Part shown: positions 1 to 9,486 of the stretch, in pieces
How the letters are laid out: each line of letters starts with the position of its first letter
How positions within the stretch are numbered: position 1 is the first letter of the stretch
Assembly (NCBI RefSeq): GCF_001425175.1
Contig: NZ_LMDV01000003.1
Span: 29,108-93,107 of the forward strand
Direction: 5' to 3'
Length of the DNA stretch: 64,000 nt
From: Nocardioides sp. Root1257
Lineage (GTDB): Bacteria; Actinomycetota; Actinomycetes; Propionibacteriales; Nocardioidaceae
Made by a program: the position numbers and the translations under genes
Notes under the pieces: generated by a model
Databases searched by the model: none
The model's input: only the letters and a program-made list of their open reading frames with translations
What the model was told of the DNA's origin: nothing

Positions 1-1674
1 GTCGACGCGTTCTCCGACGGTGGCCGTACCGTCGGTCGCGATGGTGATCGGGACCAGGCCGGTCTGCATCCCCGTGGCGATGTCGACGTACTGGAGTTGG
101 ATGCTGAGTGCTTTGAGCGGTGTCGAGAACGGCGTGGAGAACCGGTTGAACGTCGGATTCTCCTCGACGCCACCGGCCGTTCCGAGCTGGGTGATCACGG
201 TCCAGGTGACGTCGTCGGTGTCGGTGTTCCAAACGACCCAGGGGCCAGCAGCGTCGTGGAGGTGGCCGTAGGTGACGATGCCGGGCGGCAGGTCGGGGAT
301 CCCGTCGTCCACGGGGGTCGTCAACGACGTCCCGGTGGCCTTCACCTCGTCGAGGTCGACGCCCAGGTAGCCCGCCACTGCGCGGGGCTGGTGCAGCAGC
401 ACGTCGTAGGGCGCGACAGGGTCCTCGTCGTCGACCACCGACCGCAGCGCAGCACCGATGTCCGCCTCAGTCCTGCCGGAGTCGTTGATCACCAGCCCAC
501 CGAACAACGCCTTGAAGGCCGGGTCGCGGGCGCTGGCCACGCGGAGCCCTCCCGCCTCGACGATCTCGGTATCAGGGACGGACACGTCGCCCTCGATGAG
601 CTGGTCGACGGTCACGTCCGTGTCGTGATCCCCTTTGGCCGCGGCGACAGGGATGCCAGGGCTCGCCGCGGCCTCACTCGAGACGAAGCCGGCCTCGGCG
701 ACGGTGCCGTTGGAGGAGATGTCACCCGCGATGGTGCGGAGCACGATGGCTCCCTCTGGCAGTCGCTCCTGCAGGGCGTCGTACAGGTCTCTGCGCACGG
801 CGGTGCCAACCAAGCTGCCCTGGGGATCGGCCTCGGCGAGCACGACGACCTCGCCGTCCCGCGGGGTGATCTGGCCGGCGCTGACGCCCAGCGCTTCGTC
901 GAGGGAGGTAGCGGCCGTCGCCTCGTAGCGGTCCGTGCGGTCCCGGATCCGCGCTGTGTTCTTCTCGATGAAAGGTTGGATCTGCTCGGCGACCTCCCGG
1001 GTCTGCGGGCTGCTGAAGGCGATGTCGTCGTGGCCAGGCAACGCAAAGCTCTCGCCGATGGCTTGGTTGCCGGCCCAGGAGTGGAACTCGGAGATCGCGA
1101 GCGTGACGGAGGTGGCGGCACCCACGACGAGCACGACGCCGGCGATGACCAACCCGGTCCGGCGGGACCGGCGCGAGCTCAGGTGCCAGATGCCCGTTAG
1201 GACCACACCGCCGAGCGCACCCGCGACCAGCGCCAGGCGCACGGCTCTGCCGACGACCTGGTGGCGCAGCTCGGCTCCGTAGGCGATCGCGACCCCGTCG
1301 GGATCGTCCAGGAACCGGGTGTTGGCGCGGACGAACGCCGGTGACACGTACGACGCCAGCGTCCCGCCTGCGATCGGCGGGCCGGTCGAGCGCAGCTCGG
1401 CGCCGAACCCGGCAGTGGCGGTGCGGCGCCAGTAGACCTTCCCGAGCAATCCTGTGTCGAGGGTCGTGTGCGCGTTGTGCGCCAGCCGAACCTCGACCGG
1501 CAAGGTCCCGAGCCGGTCCTCGAACGAGGCGCGCTCGACGGCGTGCTCCACGGCCAGAGGCGTGCACACGATGGTAGCGGCGGCCGCACAGATCAGCCAG
1601 CGAACAATCCAGGGAAGTGCCCGGCGAGCGCGTCCTGTCAACCCGGCCGTGGAGTGCGCGGCCGTGCCTGACAT
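1..1674 (-). CDS. Membrane metallophosphoesterase-like protein, 3' end outside the window
   Basis: An open frame reads leftward off the window edge, giving 558 residues with no stop. From the ATG at 1674 it has a membrane segment (about residues 19-38) and two more near 130-175, then a soluble domain. The domain follows the calcineurin-like phosphoesterase pattern in order: AEADPQG near 279, AGDISSNG near 312, KGDHD near 345, LLHQPR near 424 and YGHLHD near 469. The first metal motif (normally DxH) and the GNHD motif are altered, so activity is uncertain. An ATG at 1758 would add 28 residues, but codon bias upstream of 1674 is weaker. No clear ribosome site is visible for either start. The overlapping forward-strand frames lack such motifs and are shadows. 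Confidence 0.8.
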   Translation of the reverse strand, partial: MSGTAAHSTAGLTGRARRALPWIVRWLICAAAATIVCTPLAVEHAVERASFEDRLGTLPVEVRLAHNAHTTLDTGLLGKVYWRRTATAGFGAELRSTGPPIAGGTLASYVSPAFVRANTRFLDDPDGVAIAYGAELRHQVVGRAVRLALVAGALGGVVLTGIWHLSSRRSRRTGLVIAGVVLVVGAATSVTLAISEFHSWAGNQAIGESFALPGHDDIAFSSPQTREVAEQIQPFIEKNTARIRDRTDRYEATAATSLDEALGVSAGQITPRDGEVVVLAEADPQGSLVGTAVRRDLYDALQERLPEGAIVLRTIAGDISSNGTVAEAGFVSSEAAASPGIPVAAAKGDHDTDVTVDQLIEGDVSVPDTEIVEAGGLRVASARDPAFKALFGGLVINDSGRTEADIGAALRSVVDDEDPVAPYDVLLHQPRAVAGYLGVDLDEVKATGTSLTTPVDDGIPDLPPGIVTYGHLHDAAGPWVVWNTDTDDVTWTVITQLGTAGGVEENPTFNRFSTPFSTPLKALSIQLQYVDIATGMQTGLVPITIATDGTATVGERVD

Positions 1675-2033
1675 GGGCGCGTCGCGCGCAGTACCCGCAG
1701 CCGTAGGCGGGAGCGAGTCGCTCCGACCCGGACCTTCGAGGTGGCGCATCCCAGTCATGCTAGGCCGCTGAGCTACTCGACGACGATCCACGCGCCCGAC
1801 CCCGCGCGAGGGCATGTCGCTCGTGCGGTCCGAGCCGCTCTCAGCGTCGCGTCTGTGGAGCGATGACCTCCGCTCCACGCGGCCGGGTTCACGTCCCGTT
1901 GCACGAACCCGTTGGAGAATCGGACGTCGTAGGTGAACGTTCGTCGACGTCCGAGCATCCAGCTGCTGACAGACGCCGTGGCCCGGATGGCCACCGGCAC
2001 GTCACCGGCTGACACTGCGTACCTCGTCTGCGC
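1675..2033. other. Intergenic stretch without a recognised gene
   Basis: Lies between two minus-strand genes. No convincing codon bias or known motif is visible on either strand. The upstream part could extend the phosphoesterase by 28 codons if translation starts at 1758. Confidence 0.4.
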
Positions 2034-2510
2034 TCAGTCGGTCGTCACGCCCATCCACAACGACCAGCCCCTCTCGATCGCCCTGACGCCCCACTCCTGT
2101 GCGAGGGCGTCGAAGACCGGCGTCGCCTCCTTCACGTCGCAAGGGTCCACGCCGTGGCGAGCGGTGCCCGAGCAGCCAAGGGCGCCGACGTCGAGCAGGA
2201 TCCGGTCGAGATCCAGCCACCTGAGGAGAATGGCGACTCGTGCTGGATCGAAGCGCAGTGCGTGCTCGACAGCTGCCAGCGCCAGACAGACGAGCCGCTC
2301 GCGTGCTTGGGCACCGACTGCACGATCCTCTGCCCACCTCCGCGTCGCCGTCACCGCGCGACGGTCCACCCCGGGGCGACAGTCCAGGTCGAACGTCGTC
2401 ACTCCCGGCAACCTCGTATCGCCGGCAGCCTCCATAATCCCGTCACGCCCGCGCATTGCCGTTGCCTCTGCTTCCTTGTCCGTCCGTCGTGTTGATCGCG
2501 CGTCTGTCAC
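2034..2510 (-). CDS. Degenerate anti-sigma-factor-type ATPase (HATPase_c_2-like)
   Basis: 158 residues from a GTG start that overlaps the stop of the upstream STAS gene by 4 bases (GTGA), so translation is probably coupled. The C-terminus (FDALAQEWGVRAIERGW) matches the end of RsbW-like actinobacterial regulators, where it normally reads (L)ASRWGV...GKTVWFEL. The middle does not fit: the N-box ELVTNA and the DxGxG ATP motif of the intact relative at 19944-20369 are not recognisable here, where AVEHALRF and DVGALGCSG stand instead. I infer a partner-switching protein that has lost nucleotide binding and perhaps works only by protein contact. The family call rests on the C-terminal pattern and the STAS neighbour. 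Confidence 0.6.
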   Translation of the reverse strand: MTDARSTRRTDKEAEATAMRGRDGIMEAAGDTRLPGVTTFDLDCRPGVDRRAVTATRRWAEDRAVGAQARERLVCLALAAVEHALRFDPARVAILLRWLDLDRILLDVGALGCSGTARHGVDPCDVKEATPVFDALAQEWGVRAIERGWSLWMGVTTD

Positions 2511-2905
2511 CTACTTCGCATGTCAAGACGCCCCACCAGGCCGATGCGCTCGAGGGCCTCGCGGCACTGACGGGTCGGGTTCCACAGGTGGACCTCGACG
2601 CCGCGACGCGAGCAGCGCTGGCGTGCCCACAACAGCTCCGCCACCGTCGTCGAGGACATCCGGCCGATCTCCGACAGGTCGAGCACCAGCGCGCGAGGTT
2701 CGAGGCAGAACGCGATGTCCAACTGCTGATCCAACTCGGCGAGGGAGTTGTTCAGACCACCGCGCGGCAAACGGACGACCACGTCACCTGGCCGAACGTC
2801 GTCGGTCAACCTGAGCGCGGTCGCGGGAACCGAGGCGTCGTGCTCGGCGGACTCCGACGAGGGCTGCTTGCGCGCAGGCGGCATCTCTCCACCGTTGCGT
2901 CGCAA
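2507..2905 (-). CDS. STAS-domain protein, anti-sigma factor antagonist type
   Basis: 132 residues from a TTG start; an ATG seven codons in (2884) is an equally good start, with GGTGGAG just upstream. The STAS core is clear: DVVVRLPRGGL, then ALVLDLSEIGRMSSTTVAELL, where the SpoIIAA-type phosphorylatable serine is expected in the MSST segment. STAS proteins of this kind bind or release anti-sigma ATPases depending on phosphorylation. The stop overlaps the start of the degenerate ATPase downstream, so the two should be made together. The N-terminus is a low-complexity extension. Confidence 0.75.
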   Translation of the reverse strand: MRRNGGEMPPARKQPSSESAEHDASVPATALRLTDDVRPGDVVVRLPRGGLNNSLAELDQQLDIAFCLEPRALVLDLSEIGRMSSTTVAELLWARQRCSRRGVEVHLWNPTRQCREALERIGLVGRLDMRSR

Positions 2906-3287
2906 GATGACAGCCCTCCGGGTTGTCGTGTTGCAATCTCATGACGATGCGCCCGGCTGAGACCGCTGCCCCGGCCCGTCGCTGGAACGGCCGCATCTGC
3001 GCTGGAGAATTGTATTTGGTCGTTCTTTACTCTGGGTCTCGAGTTTGGGCATACCAGGGTTCGTGCAGCTGATACGAAGATCGCAGCCAGCGACAGTGCC
3101 TCTCACAACTGGTCGTCTTCCCCAGTCCAAGCACTGACGCCCCGCCGCTCGGCTGGGTCGTGGAGCGGGAGCCGGTTGCGCGCAATGGCGGGGGGGTCTA
3201 GCAGGGCATTCTGAGCCGAGGTGCCGCCGGAAGGTGGTGGTGTGCGGCGTGACGCGACAGTGACTTCTGGTCTCCGCGTCCACGCTT
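2906..3287. other. Intergenic region with divergent promoters
   Basis: About 380 bases between the STAS gene (leftward) and the first copy of the acidic-protein gene (rightward). Around 3005-3050 it is unusually A/T-rich for this genome, which suits a promoter region. No gene is seen. Confidence 0.4.
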
Positions 3288-3312
3288 GAATGCGCGTAGC
3301 ACCGACGGGTAC
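3288..3312 (+). promoter_or_regulatory. Candidate SigF/SigB-type promoter of acidic-protein copy 1
   Basis: GAATG, exactly 14 bases, then GGGTAC. The GGGTAC ends 9 bases before the ATG at 3322. The same arrangement with the same spacing precedes the second gene copy at 14369. GGGTAC is the typical -10 of SigF/SigB-group promoters in actinobacteria, and a SigB/F-group sigma gene lies at 20485-21300. If this is the -10, the transcript would have almost no leader. Confidence 0.45.
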
Positions 3313-3321
3313 CGGACGTTC

Positions 3322-3561
3322 ATGGGAGATCAGGAGCACACCAAGCAGCCGGTGCAGGAGGAGCGTCCGCTCGACGTTGACAGCCTCCCCGAGGAGGAGG
3401 GGCTCTCGATCGCCGATGCGTCGGACCGAGTGGACGCGGACCCCGACGACCAGCTCAGCCGGCCCGAGCAGCCCGACTTCGACGAGGGTGAGCGCCGGCA
3501 GTACGAGGACCCGCCGGTCGACCGCCCACTCTCGGAGTCGCAGCGGCCTGAGGACCGCTGA
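3322..3561 (+). CDS. Small acidic protein, copy 1
   Basis: 79 residues starting MGDQEHTKQPVQEERPLDVD, rich in Asp, Glu and Pro, with no membrane segment or cysteine, so probably intrinsically disordered and cytosolic. An upstream in-frame ATG at 3286 is possible, but the conserved part with copy 2 (14369-14608) begins at 3322. The two copies share 72 of 79 residues. No function is recognised. The promoter pattern and the surrounding catalase operon hint at a general-stress role, which is inference only. Confidence 0.75.
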   Translation: MGDQEHTKQPVQEERPLDVDSLPEEEGLSIADASDRVDADPDDQLSRPEQPDFDEGERRQYEDPPVDRPLSESQRPEDR

Positions 3562-3742
3562 GGACCGCTGGCGGTCAGCGGGTTGTTTCGACGTCGTCCT
3601 AGGCAGAATTTCGGTTCTGCCGCCTTTCGTTGGGGACGGCGTCGGGGCGGGTCGGGCTGACCGTCGGTGGTTCGTCAAGGCGGAGGGTGTACTCGCCTAA
3701 TACTGCGGATGAGTCGCGGCCTGTCCGGGTACTGGTTGGTCC

Positions 3743-5323
3743 GTGCTGCGCTTCTTCGTCCTGGCCGGACTGCTGGTGCTCGGCGCCTTGACCCTCCTCG
3801 CCGCCGCGATCGGGGGGTGGGGATGGTGGGTGCTGGCCGTGGTCCTCGCCGGTCTCCTGGTGCTTGCCTGCTACGACCTGTTGCAGCGGCGGCACTCGAT
3901 CCTCCGCAACTACCCGGTGCTCGGCCACCTGCGGTTCCTGCTCGAGGCGATCCGACCGGAGCTGCAGCAGTACTTCATCGAGCGGAACTTCGACGGGCGC
4001 CCGTACGACCGCGACACCCGCTCGGCGATCTACCAACGGGCGAAGGGGGTCAAGGAGGAGCAGCCATACGGCACCGAGCGCGACCTCGAGCAGGTCGGGT
4101 ACGAGTACCTCGTGCACTCGACCGCCCCGGTCGCGCCGATGGAGCACACGCCACGGGTGCGCATCGGCGGACCGGATTGCACCCGGCCCTACGACATGGC
4201 CCTGCTCAACGTGTCGGCGATGAGCTTCGGGTCGCTGTCGGCCAACGCGATCGAGGCGCTCAACCGGGGTGCGGCCATCGGTGGCTTCGCGCACGACACG
4301 GGCGAGGGGGCGATCAGCCCCTACCACCGCAACGGCGGCGACCTGGTCTGGGAGTTGGGCTCGGGCTACTTCGGCGCGCGCACGGAGCACGGCCGGTTCG
4401 ACGAGGCGAAGTTCGCCGACAAGGCGGCCGACGATCAGGTCAAGATGGTCAGCCTCAAGCTCAGCCAGGGCGCGAAGCCCGGCATCGGCGGCGTGCTGCC
4501 GGCCGCGAAGGTGTCCGCGGAGATCGCGTCGACACGTGGCATCCCGCAGGGCGAGAAGTGCGTCTCGCCGGCGTACCACCACGTCTTCTCGACGCCGCGG
4601 GAGCTGGTGCTCTTCATCGGCCGCTTCCGGGAGCTGGCTGGCGGGAAGCCGGCTGGATTCAAGCTCTGCGTGGGCTCGCGGGTCGACGTCCTTGCGATCT
4701 GCAAGGCGATGGTGGAGGAGGGGGTGACGCCCGACTTCATCGTCGTCGACGGCGCCGAGGGCGGCACCGGTGCGGCACCGCTGGAGTACGAGGACCACAT
4801 CGGCATGCCGTTGACCGAGGGCCTGATGACGGTCCACAACGCGCTCGTCGGTGTCGGCCTGCGCGACCGGGTCCGGATCGGGGCGAGCGGCAAGGTGAGC
4901 AGCGGCATCGACGTCGTGAAGCGGATGATCCAGGGCGCCGACTACACCAACGCCGCACGGGCGATGATGCAGGCCGTCGGTTGCATCCAGTCGCAGCGCT
5001 GCCACACCAACCGGTGCCCGGTGGGCGTGGCGACCCAGGACCCGAAGCGGATGCGTGCGTTGGACGTGCCCACGAAGACCGAGCGCGTGGTGCGCTACCA
5101 GGCGGCGGTCGTCGACCAGGCCGTCCAGGTGATCGCCTCGATGGGTCTGTCCTCCTTCGAGGAGCTCGGCCCCCACATGCTGCGCCGCCGTGTCCACGAC
5201 GGCGAGATCGCGTCGTACGCCGAGCTCTTCCACCACCTCGAGCCGCGGGAGCTCCTGGACGGACCGACGGCGGCCTGGGAGCGTGACTGGTCGATGGCCG
5301 ACCCGGACCGTTTTCGCCCCTGA
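3743..5323 (+). CDS. FMN-binding glutamate synthase family protein
   Basis: 526 residues from a GTG. Two membrane segments (about residues 3-22 and 27-45) anchor it. The rest is the FMN-binding central domain of glutamate synthase large subunits (Pfam Glu_synthase), including LNVSAMSFGSLSANAIEALN, the AKPGIGGVLP stretch, DFIVVDGAEGGTGAAP and a 3Fe-4S type cysteine set (C-x5-C-x4-C in GCIQSQRCHTNRCPVG). It lacks the N-terminal glutaminase domain, so it cannot be a complete GltB. Stand-alone proteins of this family are common in actinobacteria and their reaction is mostly unproven; an FMN-dependent oxidoreductase is a safe description. It is a single gene with no obvious partner subunit nearby. 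Confidence 0.9.
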   Translation: MLRFFVLAGLLVLGALTLLAAAIGGWGWWVLAVVLAGLLVLACYDLLQRRHSILRNYPVLGHLRFLLEAIRPELQQYFIERNFDGRPYDRDTRSAIYQRAKGVKEEQPYGTERDLEQVGYEYLVHSTAPVAPMEHTPRVRIGGPDCTRPYDMALLNVSAMSFGSLSANAIEALNRGAAIGGFAHDTGEGAISPYHRNGGDLVWELGSGYFGARTEHGRFDEAKFADKAADDQVKMVSLKLSQGAKPGIGGVLPAAKVSAEIASTRGIPQGEKCVSPAYHHVFSTPRELVLFIGRFRELAGGKPAGFKLCVGSRVDVLAICKAMVEEGVTPDFIVVDGAEGGTGAAPLEYEDHIGMPLTEGLMTVHNALVGVGLRDRVRIGASGKVSSGIDVVKRMIQGADYTNAARAMMQAVGCIQSQRCHTNRCPVGVATQDPKRMRALDVPTKTERVVRYQAAVVDQAVQVIASMGLSSFEELGPHMLRRRVHDGEIASYAELFHHLEPRELLDGPTAAWERDWSMADPDRFRP

Positions 5324-5460
5324 ACGTCGCCCGTCGACCCGGGAGGCGCCGTGGCTAGGATCCGGTGGAGTCGGGTCCGGCGAGGAGCCGGACGACGATG
5401 ACGCCCCTGATACGCGCCACGGTAGATGTGTCGGACTCGTTTCTAGCCGTCAAGTCCGGC

Positions 5461-5787
5461 TCAGACCTCCGTACGAATCAGTGCAGGCCTCTGTAGCAGG
5501 TTCTCCAGGGAGTCTTCGAATTCGATGGCGGAGTGGTCCTCGCGCAGCTGTGACTTGAGACGGCGAATGCTCGGATAGGGGGCTAGCGACTCGTCCATGT
5601 CTTCCTCGATCACGTCGAGTGGTCCTAGGTCCGCCCCCCGTGCGGCGACCTCGAGCAACAGGTGACCCAGGAGAAAGCTGGTGAAGGCTCGATAGGCCTC
5701 CACTGTCGCTTGGTCGCTGAAGCCCTCGCGCTGGAGTCCCTCGAGGAACGCCTCCACCCATCGCAGGCTTCGCAACGGTGGGCGCAG
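5461..5787 (-). pseudogene. C-terminal remnant of a TetR/AcrR-type regulator
   Basis: About 108 codons encode a typical TetR-family C-terminal ligand domain: VEAFLEGLQREGFSDQATVE, AYRAFTSFLLGHLLLEVAA, then a segment ending with DHSAIEFEDSLENLLQ. No helix-turn-helix is found upstream in any minus-strand frame; the frame continues only into non-coding sequence complementary to the catalase leader. I infer a 5'-truncated regulator that may once have controlled the adjacent divergent catalase operon. Confidence 0.6.
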
Positions 5788-6027
5788 CCACGGGGCTTGG
5801 GCAGGTCGGGACGCGACTGGCGGGAACGTCTTCGGGTGCGTGGGGCCGCTCCGACACTGGCGTGGTCCGGCAGGCCAGTCATGGCTGCGCCCTTCCGCTT
5901 CGTACGCCAGACGTACCCCGTCCCGACGGATGAGGCGCGCCGGCGGACGACCGGCCGGAGCCACCCATCTGGGTGGGGTGGCTGGCCGCACGCGGGGGGT
6001 ACCAGCAGGTTCTATCCAGGAGGCCCT

Positions 6028-8319
6028 ATGGAACCGAGCACCCCCGCCAAGGCTGTGAAGAAGGCCGTCAAGTCCACCGTCGAAGGCGCCGCCGCCCGGG
6101 TCGCCGACGCGCTCGCCGAGCGACAGACTCCTCCGGTGCCCGGCACGCCTGGGTCCGGTACGCCGAAGGTGTCCGAGCCGACCAGGCCAGCCGCGCCGCT
6201 CCCGCCGAAGCCCGACCAGACGGGGCCGGAGCGTCGTACGGCGACCGGCGTGGCCACCGACGTCGACGCCGAGGAGGTGTCCGGCCAGGGTCGTTTCCTC
6301 ACCACCTCGCAGGGTGCACGCCTGCGCGACAGCGACCACTCCCTCAAGGCCGGACCCCGCGGGCCGACGCTTCTGCAGGACCACCACCTGCGCGAGAAGA
6401 TCACCCACTTCGACCACGAGCGGATTCCGGAGCGCGTCGTGCACGCCCGCGGTGCGGGAGCCCACGGCACCTTCATCGGCTACGGGAACGCCCGGTCGAT
6501 CTCCGTCGCGGGCTTCTTGCGCAAGAACGTCGAGACACCCGTCTTCGTGCGGTTCTCCACCGTTCTCGGCTCGCGGGGCTCAGCCGACACGGTGCGTGAC
6601 ACCCGCGGCTTCGCCACGAAGTTCTACACCGACGAGGGCACCTTCGACCTGGTCGGCAACAATATCCCCGTCTTCTTCATCCAGGACGGCATCAAGTTCC
6701 CCGACGTCATCCACGCCGGCAAGCCGCACCCGGACCGGGAGATCCCGCAGGCGCAAAGCGCCCACGACACCTTCTGGGACTTCGTGTCGCTGCACACCGA
6801 GGCGCAGCACCACACGATCTGGAACATGTCCGACCGGGGCATCCCGCGCTCGTACCGCACCATGGAGGGCTTCGGCGTACACACCTTCCGGTGCGTGAAC
6901 GCCGCCGGGGAGACCTCGCTGGTGAAGTTCCACTGGAAGCCCGTGCTCGGCGTCCACTCGCTGACCTGGGAGGAGGCGCAGCTGCTCGCTGGCACGGACC
7001 CGGACTTCCACCGGCGCGACCTCGCCGACGCCATCGAGTCCGGTGCCTACCCGCAGTGGGAGCTCGGCGTCCAGGTCTTCCCCGACACGGACGACGAGAC
7101 CTTCGAGGGCATCGACCTGCTCGACCCGACCAAGCTGGTCCCCGAGGAGCTCGCCCCGGTCCAGCCCATCGGGCTGCTGACCCTGACCCACAACCCGACC
7201 AACTACTTCGCCGAGACCGAGCAGGTCGCCTTCCACGTCGGCAACCTGGTGCCCGGCATCGACGTCACCAACGACCCGCTCCTGCAGGCGCGGCTCTTCT
7301 CGTACGTCGACACGCAGCTGACTCGGCTGGGCGGACCGAACTTCAGCCAGATCCCGATCAACCGGCCGCACGCGCCGGTCAACGACATGCTCCGCGACGG
7401 CTTTCACCAGGACGCCGTACATGGCGGGGTGGCGCCCTACAAGCCCAACTCCCTGGACGGCGGCTGTCCGTTCTTCGCCGGCGGCGCCAAGGACGGCGCG
7501 TTCGTTGACGTGCCGGCCCGCGTCGCCGAGTCGACCAAGGTCCGGGAGAACCCGGCGTCGTACGACGACCACTACAGCCAGGTGCGGCAGTTCTGGCTCA
7601 GCATGACCCCGGTCGAGCAGGAGCACATCGTCGCGGCGTACACGTTCGAGCTCGCAAAATGCTTCGAGCAGGCGATCAAGGAGCGGCAGCTCCTCGCGCT
7701 CGCCAACATCGATCCGGACCTCTGCGCCCAGGTGGCCGCCGGGCTCGGGCTTCCGGCCCCTGACGCCAGCGAGACGCTCATCGACCTCGACCCGAGCCCT
7801 GCACTGTCGCAGATCGGCGGGACCTGGCCCACTGACGGCCGCGTCATCGGGATCCTGGTGGACCCCGACGGCGACCTCACCGGCCTCGACACCGTGCGGA
7901 CCGCGGTCTCGGACGCCGGGATGGTCCCGCTCGTCATCGCACCGTACGGCGGCACGCTGAAGGGTGGCACGACCGTCCAGCGGACCTTCGCCGCCACCCG
8001 GTCGGTCGAGTTCGACGCCGTGCTGGTGGCCGGCCGCCCGGTCCCCGCAGCCGACGCGTTGGTCGTCCGTGACAGCAAGGCCGGCGAGGAGGGCGACCCG
8101 CAGCTCGACCCGCGGGTGGTGCTGCTCCTGCAGGAGAGCTTCCGTCACGCGAAGGCGATCGGAGCCTGGGGTGACGGTGTGCCCGCCCTCGAGCTCGCGG
8201 GAGTCGCCGACGCGGCGGGCGTGATCACGGGCGACGACCCGGCGACGGTGTTCACCAAGCTGCACACCGCACTCGGTGCGCACCGCGTCTGGGAGCGTTT
8301 CGGCACGGTGCTAGCTTGA
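6028..8319 (+). CDS. katE: Large-subunit catalase (HPII type) with C-terminal DJ-1-like domain
   Basis: 763 residues, close to E. coli HPII (753). It disproportionates hydrogen peroxide using heme. Start is the ATG at 6028, preceded by AGGAGG. After a disordered N-terminal 95 residues comes the catalase core with the distal histidine in [13 protein letters not shown], the distal asparagine in [14 protein letters not shown], and the proximal heme tyrosine in [15 protein letters not shown]. From about residue 610 a DJ-1/PfpI-like C-terminal domain follows, diagnostic of clade 2 large catalases. It heads an overlapping operon: its stop overlaps the next gene. A GGGTAC hexamer at 5997 could be a stress promoter -10. 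Confidence 0.96.
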   Translation: MEPSTPAKAVKKAVKSTVEGAAARVADALAERQTPPVPGTPGSGTPKVSEPTRPAAPLPPKPDQTGPERRTATGVATDVDAEEVSGQGRFLTTSQGARLRDSDHSLKAGPRGPTLLQDHHLREKITHFDHERIPERVVHARGAGAHGTFIGYGNARSISVAGFLRKNVETPVFVRFSTVLGSRGSADTVRDTRGFATKFYTDEGTFDLVGNNIPVFFIQDGIKFPDVIHAGKPHPDREIPQAQSAHDTFWDFVSLHTEAQHHTIWNMSDRGIPRSYRTMEGFGVHTFRCVNAAGETSLVKFHWKPVLGVHSLTWEEAQLLAGTDPDFHRRDLADAIESGAYPQWELGVQVFPDTDDETFEGIDLLDPTKLVPEELAPVQPIGLLTLTHNPTNYFAETEQVAFHVGNLVPGIDVTNDPLLQARLFSYVDTQLTRLGGPNFSQIPINRPHAPVNDMLRDGFHQDAVHGGVAPYKPNSLDGGCPFFAGGAKDGAFVDVPARVAESTKVRENPASYDDHYSQVRQFWLSMTPVEQEHIVAAYTFELAKCFEQAIKERQLLALANIDPDLCAQVAAGLGLPAPDASETLIDLDPSPALSQIGGTWPTDGRVIGILVDPDGDLTGLDTVRTAVSDAGMVPLVIAPYGGTLKGGTTVQRTFAATRSVEFDAVLVAGRPVPAADALVVRDSKAGEEGDPQLDPRVVLLLQESFRHAKAIGAWGDGVPALELAGVADAAGVITGDDPATVFTKLHTALGAHRVWERFGTVLA

Positions 8320-8996
8320 GCCTGCGGTCGGTGGCTGCCTCGGCCGGCGGTGCGATCCTCGCCGACGCCACCCAGGGCGTGGCGGCGCTGCGGCCCGCGC
8401 GCAAGCCACTCCACCCCCGCGGCGAGGTCCTGGACGGGCGGCTCTACCGGCACGGCTCCGACGAGACGACCGGGGTCGCCTGGCTGGACGAGCCGGGCGA
8501 GGACGATGCCGTCGTCCGCCGATCCCGCGCGCTCGGCCTGCCGCGCAGCCTGCCCGACATCCACGGGCTCGCGGTCCGGGTCCGAGCCGGCAAGGGGGAC
8601 GACGGAGACATCCTCTTCGCCACGACGGGGCTTGGCCGCGTCACCCGGTTCTTCCTCACCGCCGCCCGCTCACCCAGCAGCCGGCCAATGACCACCCTGC
8701 TGCCCTACGACACCGACGCCGGCGCTCTGCTGCTCGCCGCCGACGGCGGGCCGGAACGCTACGAGCTCTCGTGGGCCCGGGCGTCGGGGGAGTGGCACCA
8801 CTTCGGCGTGCTCCTGCTGTCGCGACGCACTGAAGAGTCAGAGATCTCGTTCGACCCGCTGATGCACCAGATCGAGGGGCTGCGGCAGTACCCGTCCGTG
8901 CGTCGCCTCCGCTCACCCGCCTACGTCCGCGCCCGACGATCGCGCGCGGACACCGACACCGACACCACCACCGAGGAGAACCACCATGTCCACTGA
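8316..8996 (+). CDS. Conserved protein of unknown function in the catalase operon
   Basis: 226 residues from a TTG that overlaps the catalase stop by 4 bases (TTGA). Visible features are SRALGLPRSLPDIHGLAVRV and DILFATTGLGRVTRFFLTA; no membrane segment or known catalytic motif. Proteins with this pattern occur next to catalases or oxidoreductases in other actinobacteria as far as I recall, but I cannot name a function. The Arg/Asp-rich tail overlaps the hemerythrin gene by 11 bases. Translational coupling to katE suggests a role in peroxide or general stress. Confidence 0.75.
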   Translation: MSLRSVAASAGGAILADATQGVAALRPARKPLHPRGEVLDGRLYRHGSDETTGVAWLDEPGEDDAVVRRSRALGLPRSLPDIHGLAVRVRAGKGDDGDILFATTGLGRVTRFFLTAARSPSSRPMTTLLPYDTDAGALLLAADGGPERYELSWARASGEWHHFGVLLLSRRTEESEISFDPLMHQIEGLRQYPSVRRLRSPAYVRARRSRADTDTDTTTEENHHVH

Positions 8997-9486
8997 CGCC
9001 ATCGTCATGCTCAAGGACGACCACAAGGTCATCCTCCGCGCCTTCCGCGACTTCGAGGCCGCGGGCGAGGCCGCCCACAAGACCAAGGGCGACCTGGTCG
9101 CGAAGATCGTCGAGCTCCTCACGGTGCACACCTACATCGAGAACGAGGTGATGTACCCCCGCGTCCGCGAGCTGCTGCCCGAGCTCGAGGACGACGTGCT
9201 CGAGTCGTACGAGGAGCACCACGTCGCCGACGTGCTGGTCATGGAGTTGGTGTCGATGAAGCCCACCGACGAGCGCTTCACCGCCAAGACGACGGTGCTC
9301 ATCGAGAACGTGCGCCACCACATCGACGAGGAGGAGACCGAGTGGTTCCCGCAGGTCCGCGAGGGCCTCGGCCGCAAGGCCCTCCAGGACATCGGTGTCG
9401 AGATGGCGGAGGCGCGCAAGAAGGCCCCACGCAGCCCGGCGCAGCCGAGTGCGCTCAAGAAGACGATTGACGCGGTCGTCCGATGA
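8986..9486 (+). CDS. Hemerythrin domain-containing protein
   Basis: 166 residues, ATG at 8986 preceded by GAGGAG. A four-helix hemerythrin/HHE cation-binding domain is evident from DDHKVILRAF, LTVHTYIENEVMYP, YEEHHVADVLVMELVS and VRHHIDEEETEWFPQV, which supply the His/Glu ligands for a di-iron site. The C-terminus is a basic, flexible tail. Likely roles are oxygen, NO or peroxide sensing, or iron handling in the cytosol. It sits third in the catalase operon, overlapping genes on both sides (11 and 4 bases). Confidence 0.92.
   Translation: MSTDAIVMLKDDHKVILRAFRDFEAAGEAAHKTKGDLVAKIVELLTVHTYIENEVMYPRVRELLPELEDDVLESYEEHHVADVLVMELVSMKPTDERFTAKTTVLIENVRHHIDEEETEWFPQVREGLGRKALQDIGVEMAEARKKAPRSPAQPSALKKTIDAVVR

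Larger units (their letters stand above)
3288..3655 (+). repeat. Long direct repeat, copy 1 (partner at 14335-14702)
   Basis: Promoter, a 79-codon gene and about 90 bases of downstream sequence recur around 14335-14702 in the same orientation. The coding parts differ at 7 of 79 residues, and flanking matches fade at both ends. The two copies bound about 11 kb. Confidence 0.75.

Noticed and set aside
97..1200. Long plus-strand frame of 367 codons
   Set aside because: It is the complement of the phosphoesterase-like gene; the minus strand has motifs, membrane segments and better codon bias, while this frame gives a low-complexity Arg/Gly/Asp product.
3599..5236. Long minus-strand frame of 545 codons opposite the glutamate-synthase-type gene
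   Set aside because: Typical high-GC shadow frame rich in Arg, His, Asp and Val; the plus strand encodes a full recognisable FMN domain.
6580..8283. 567-codon minus-strand frame opposite the catalase gene
   Set aside because: Shadow of katE with no recognisable domain.
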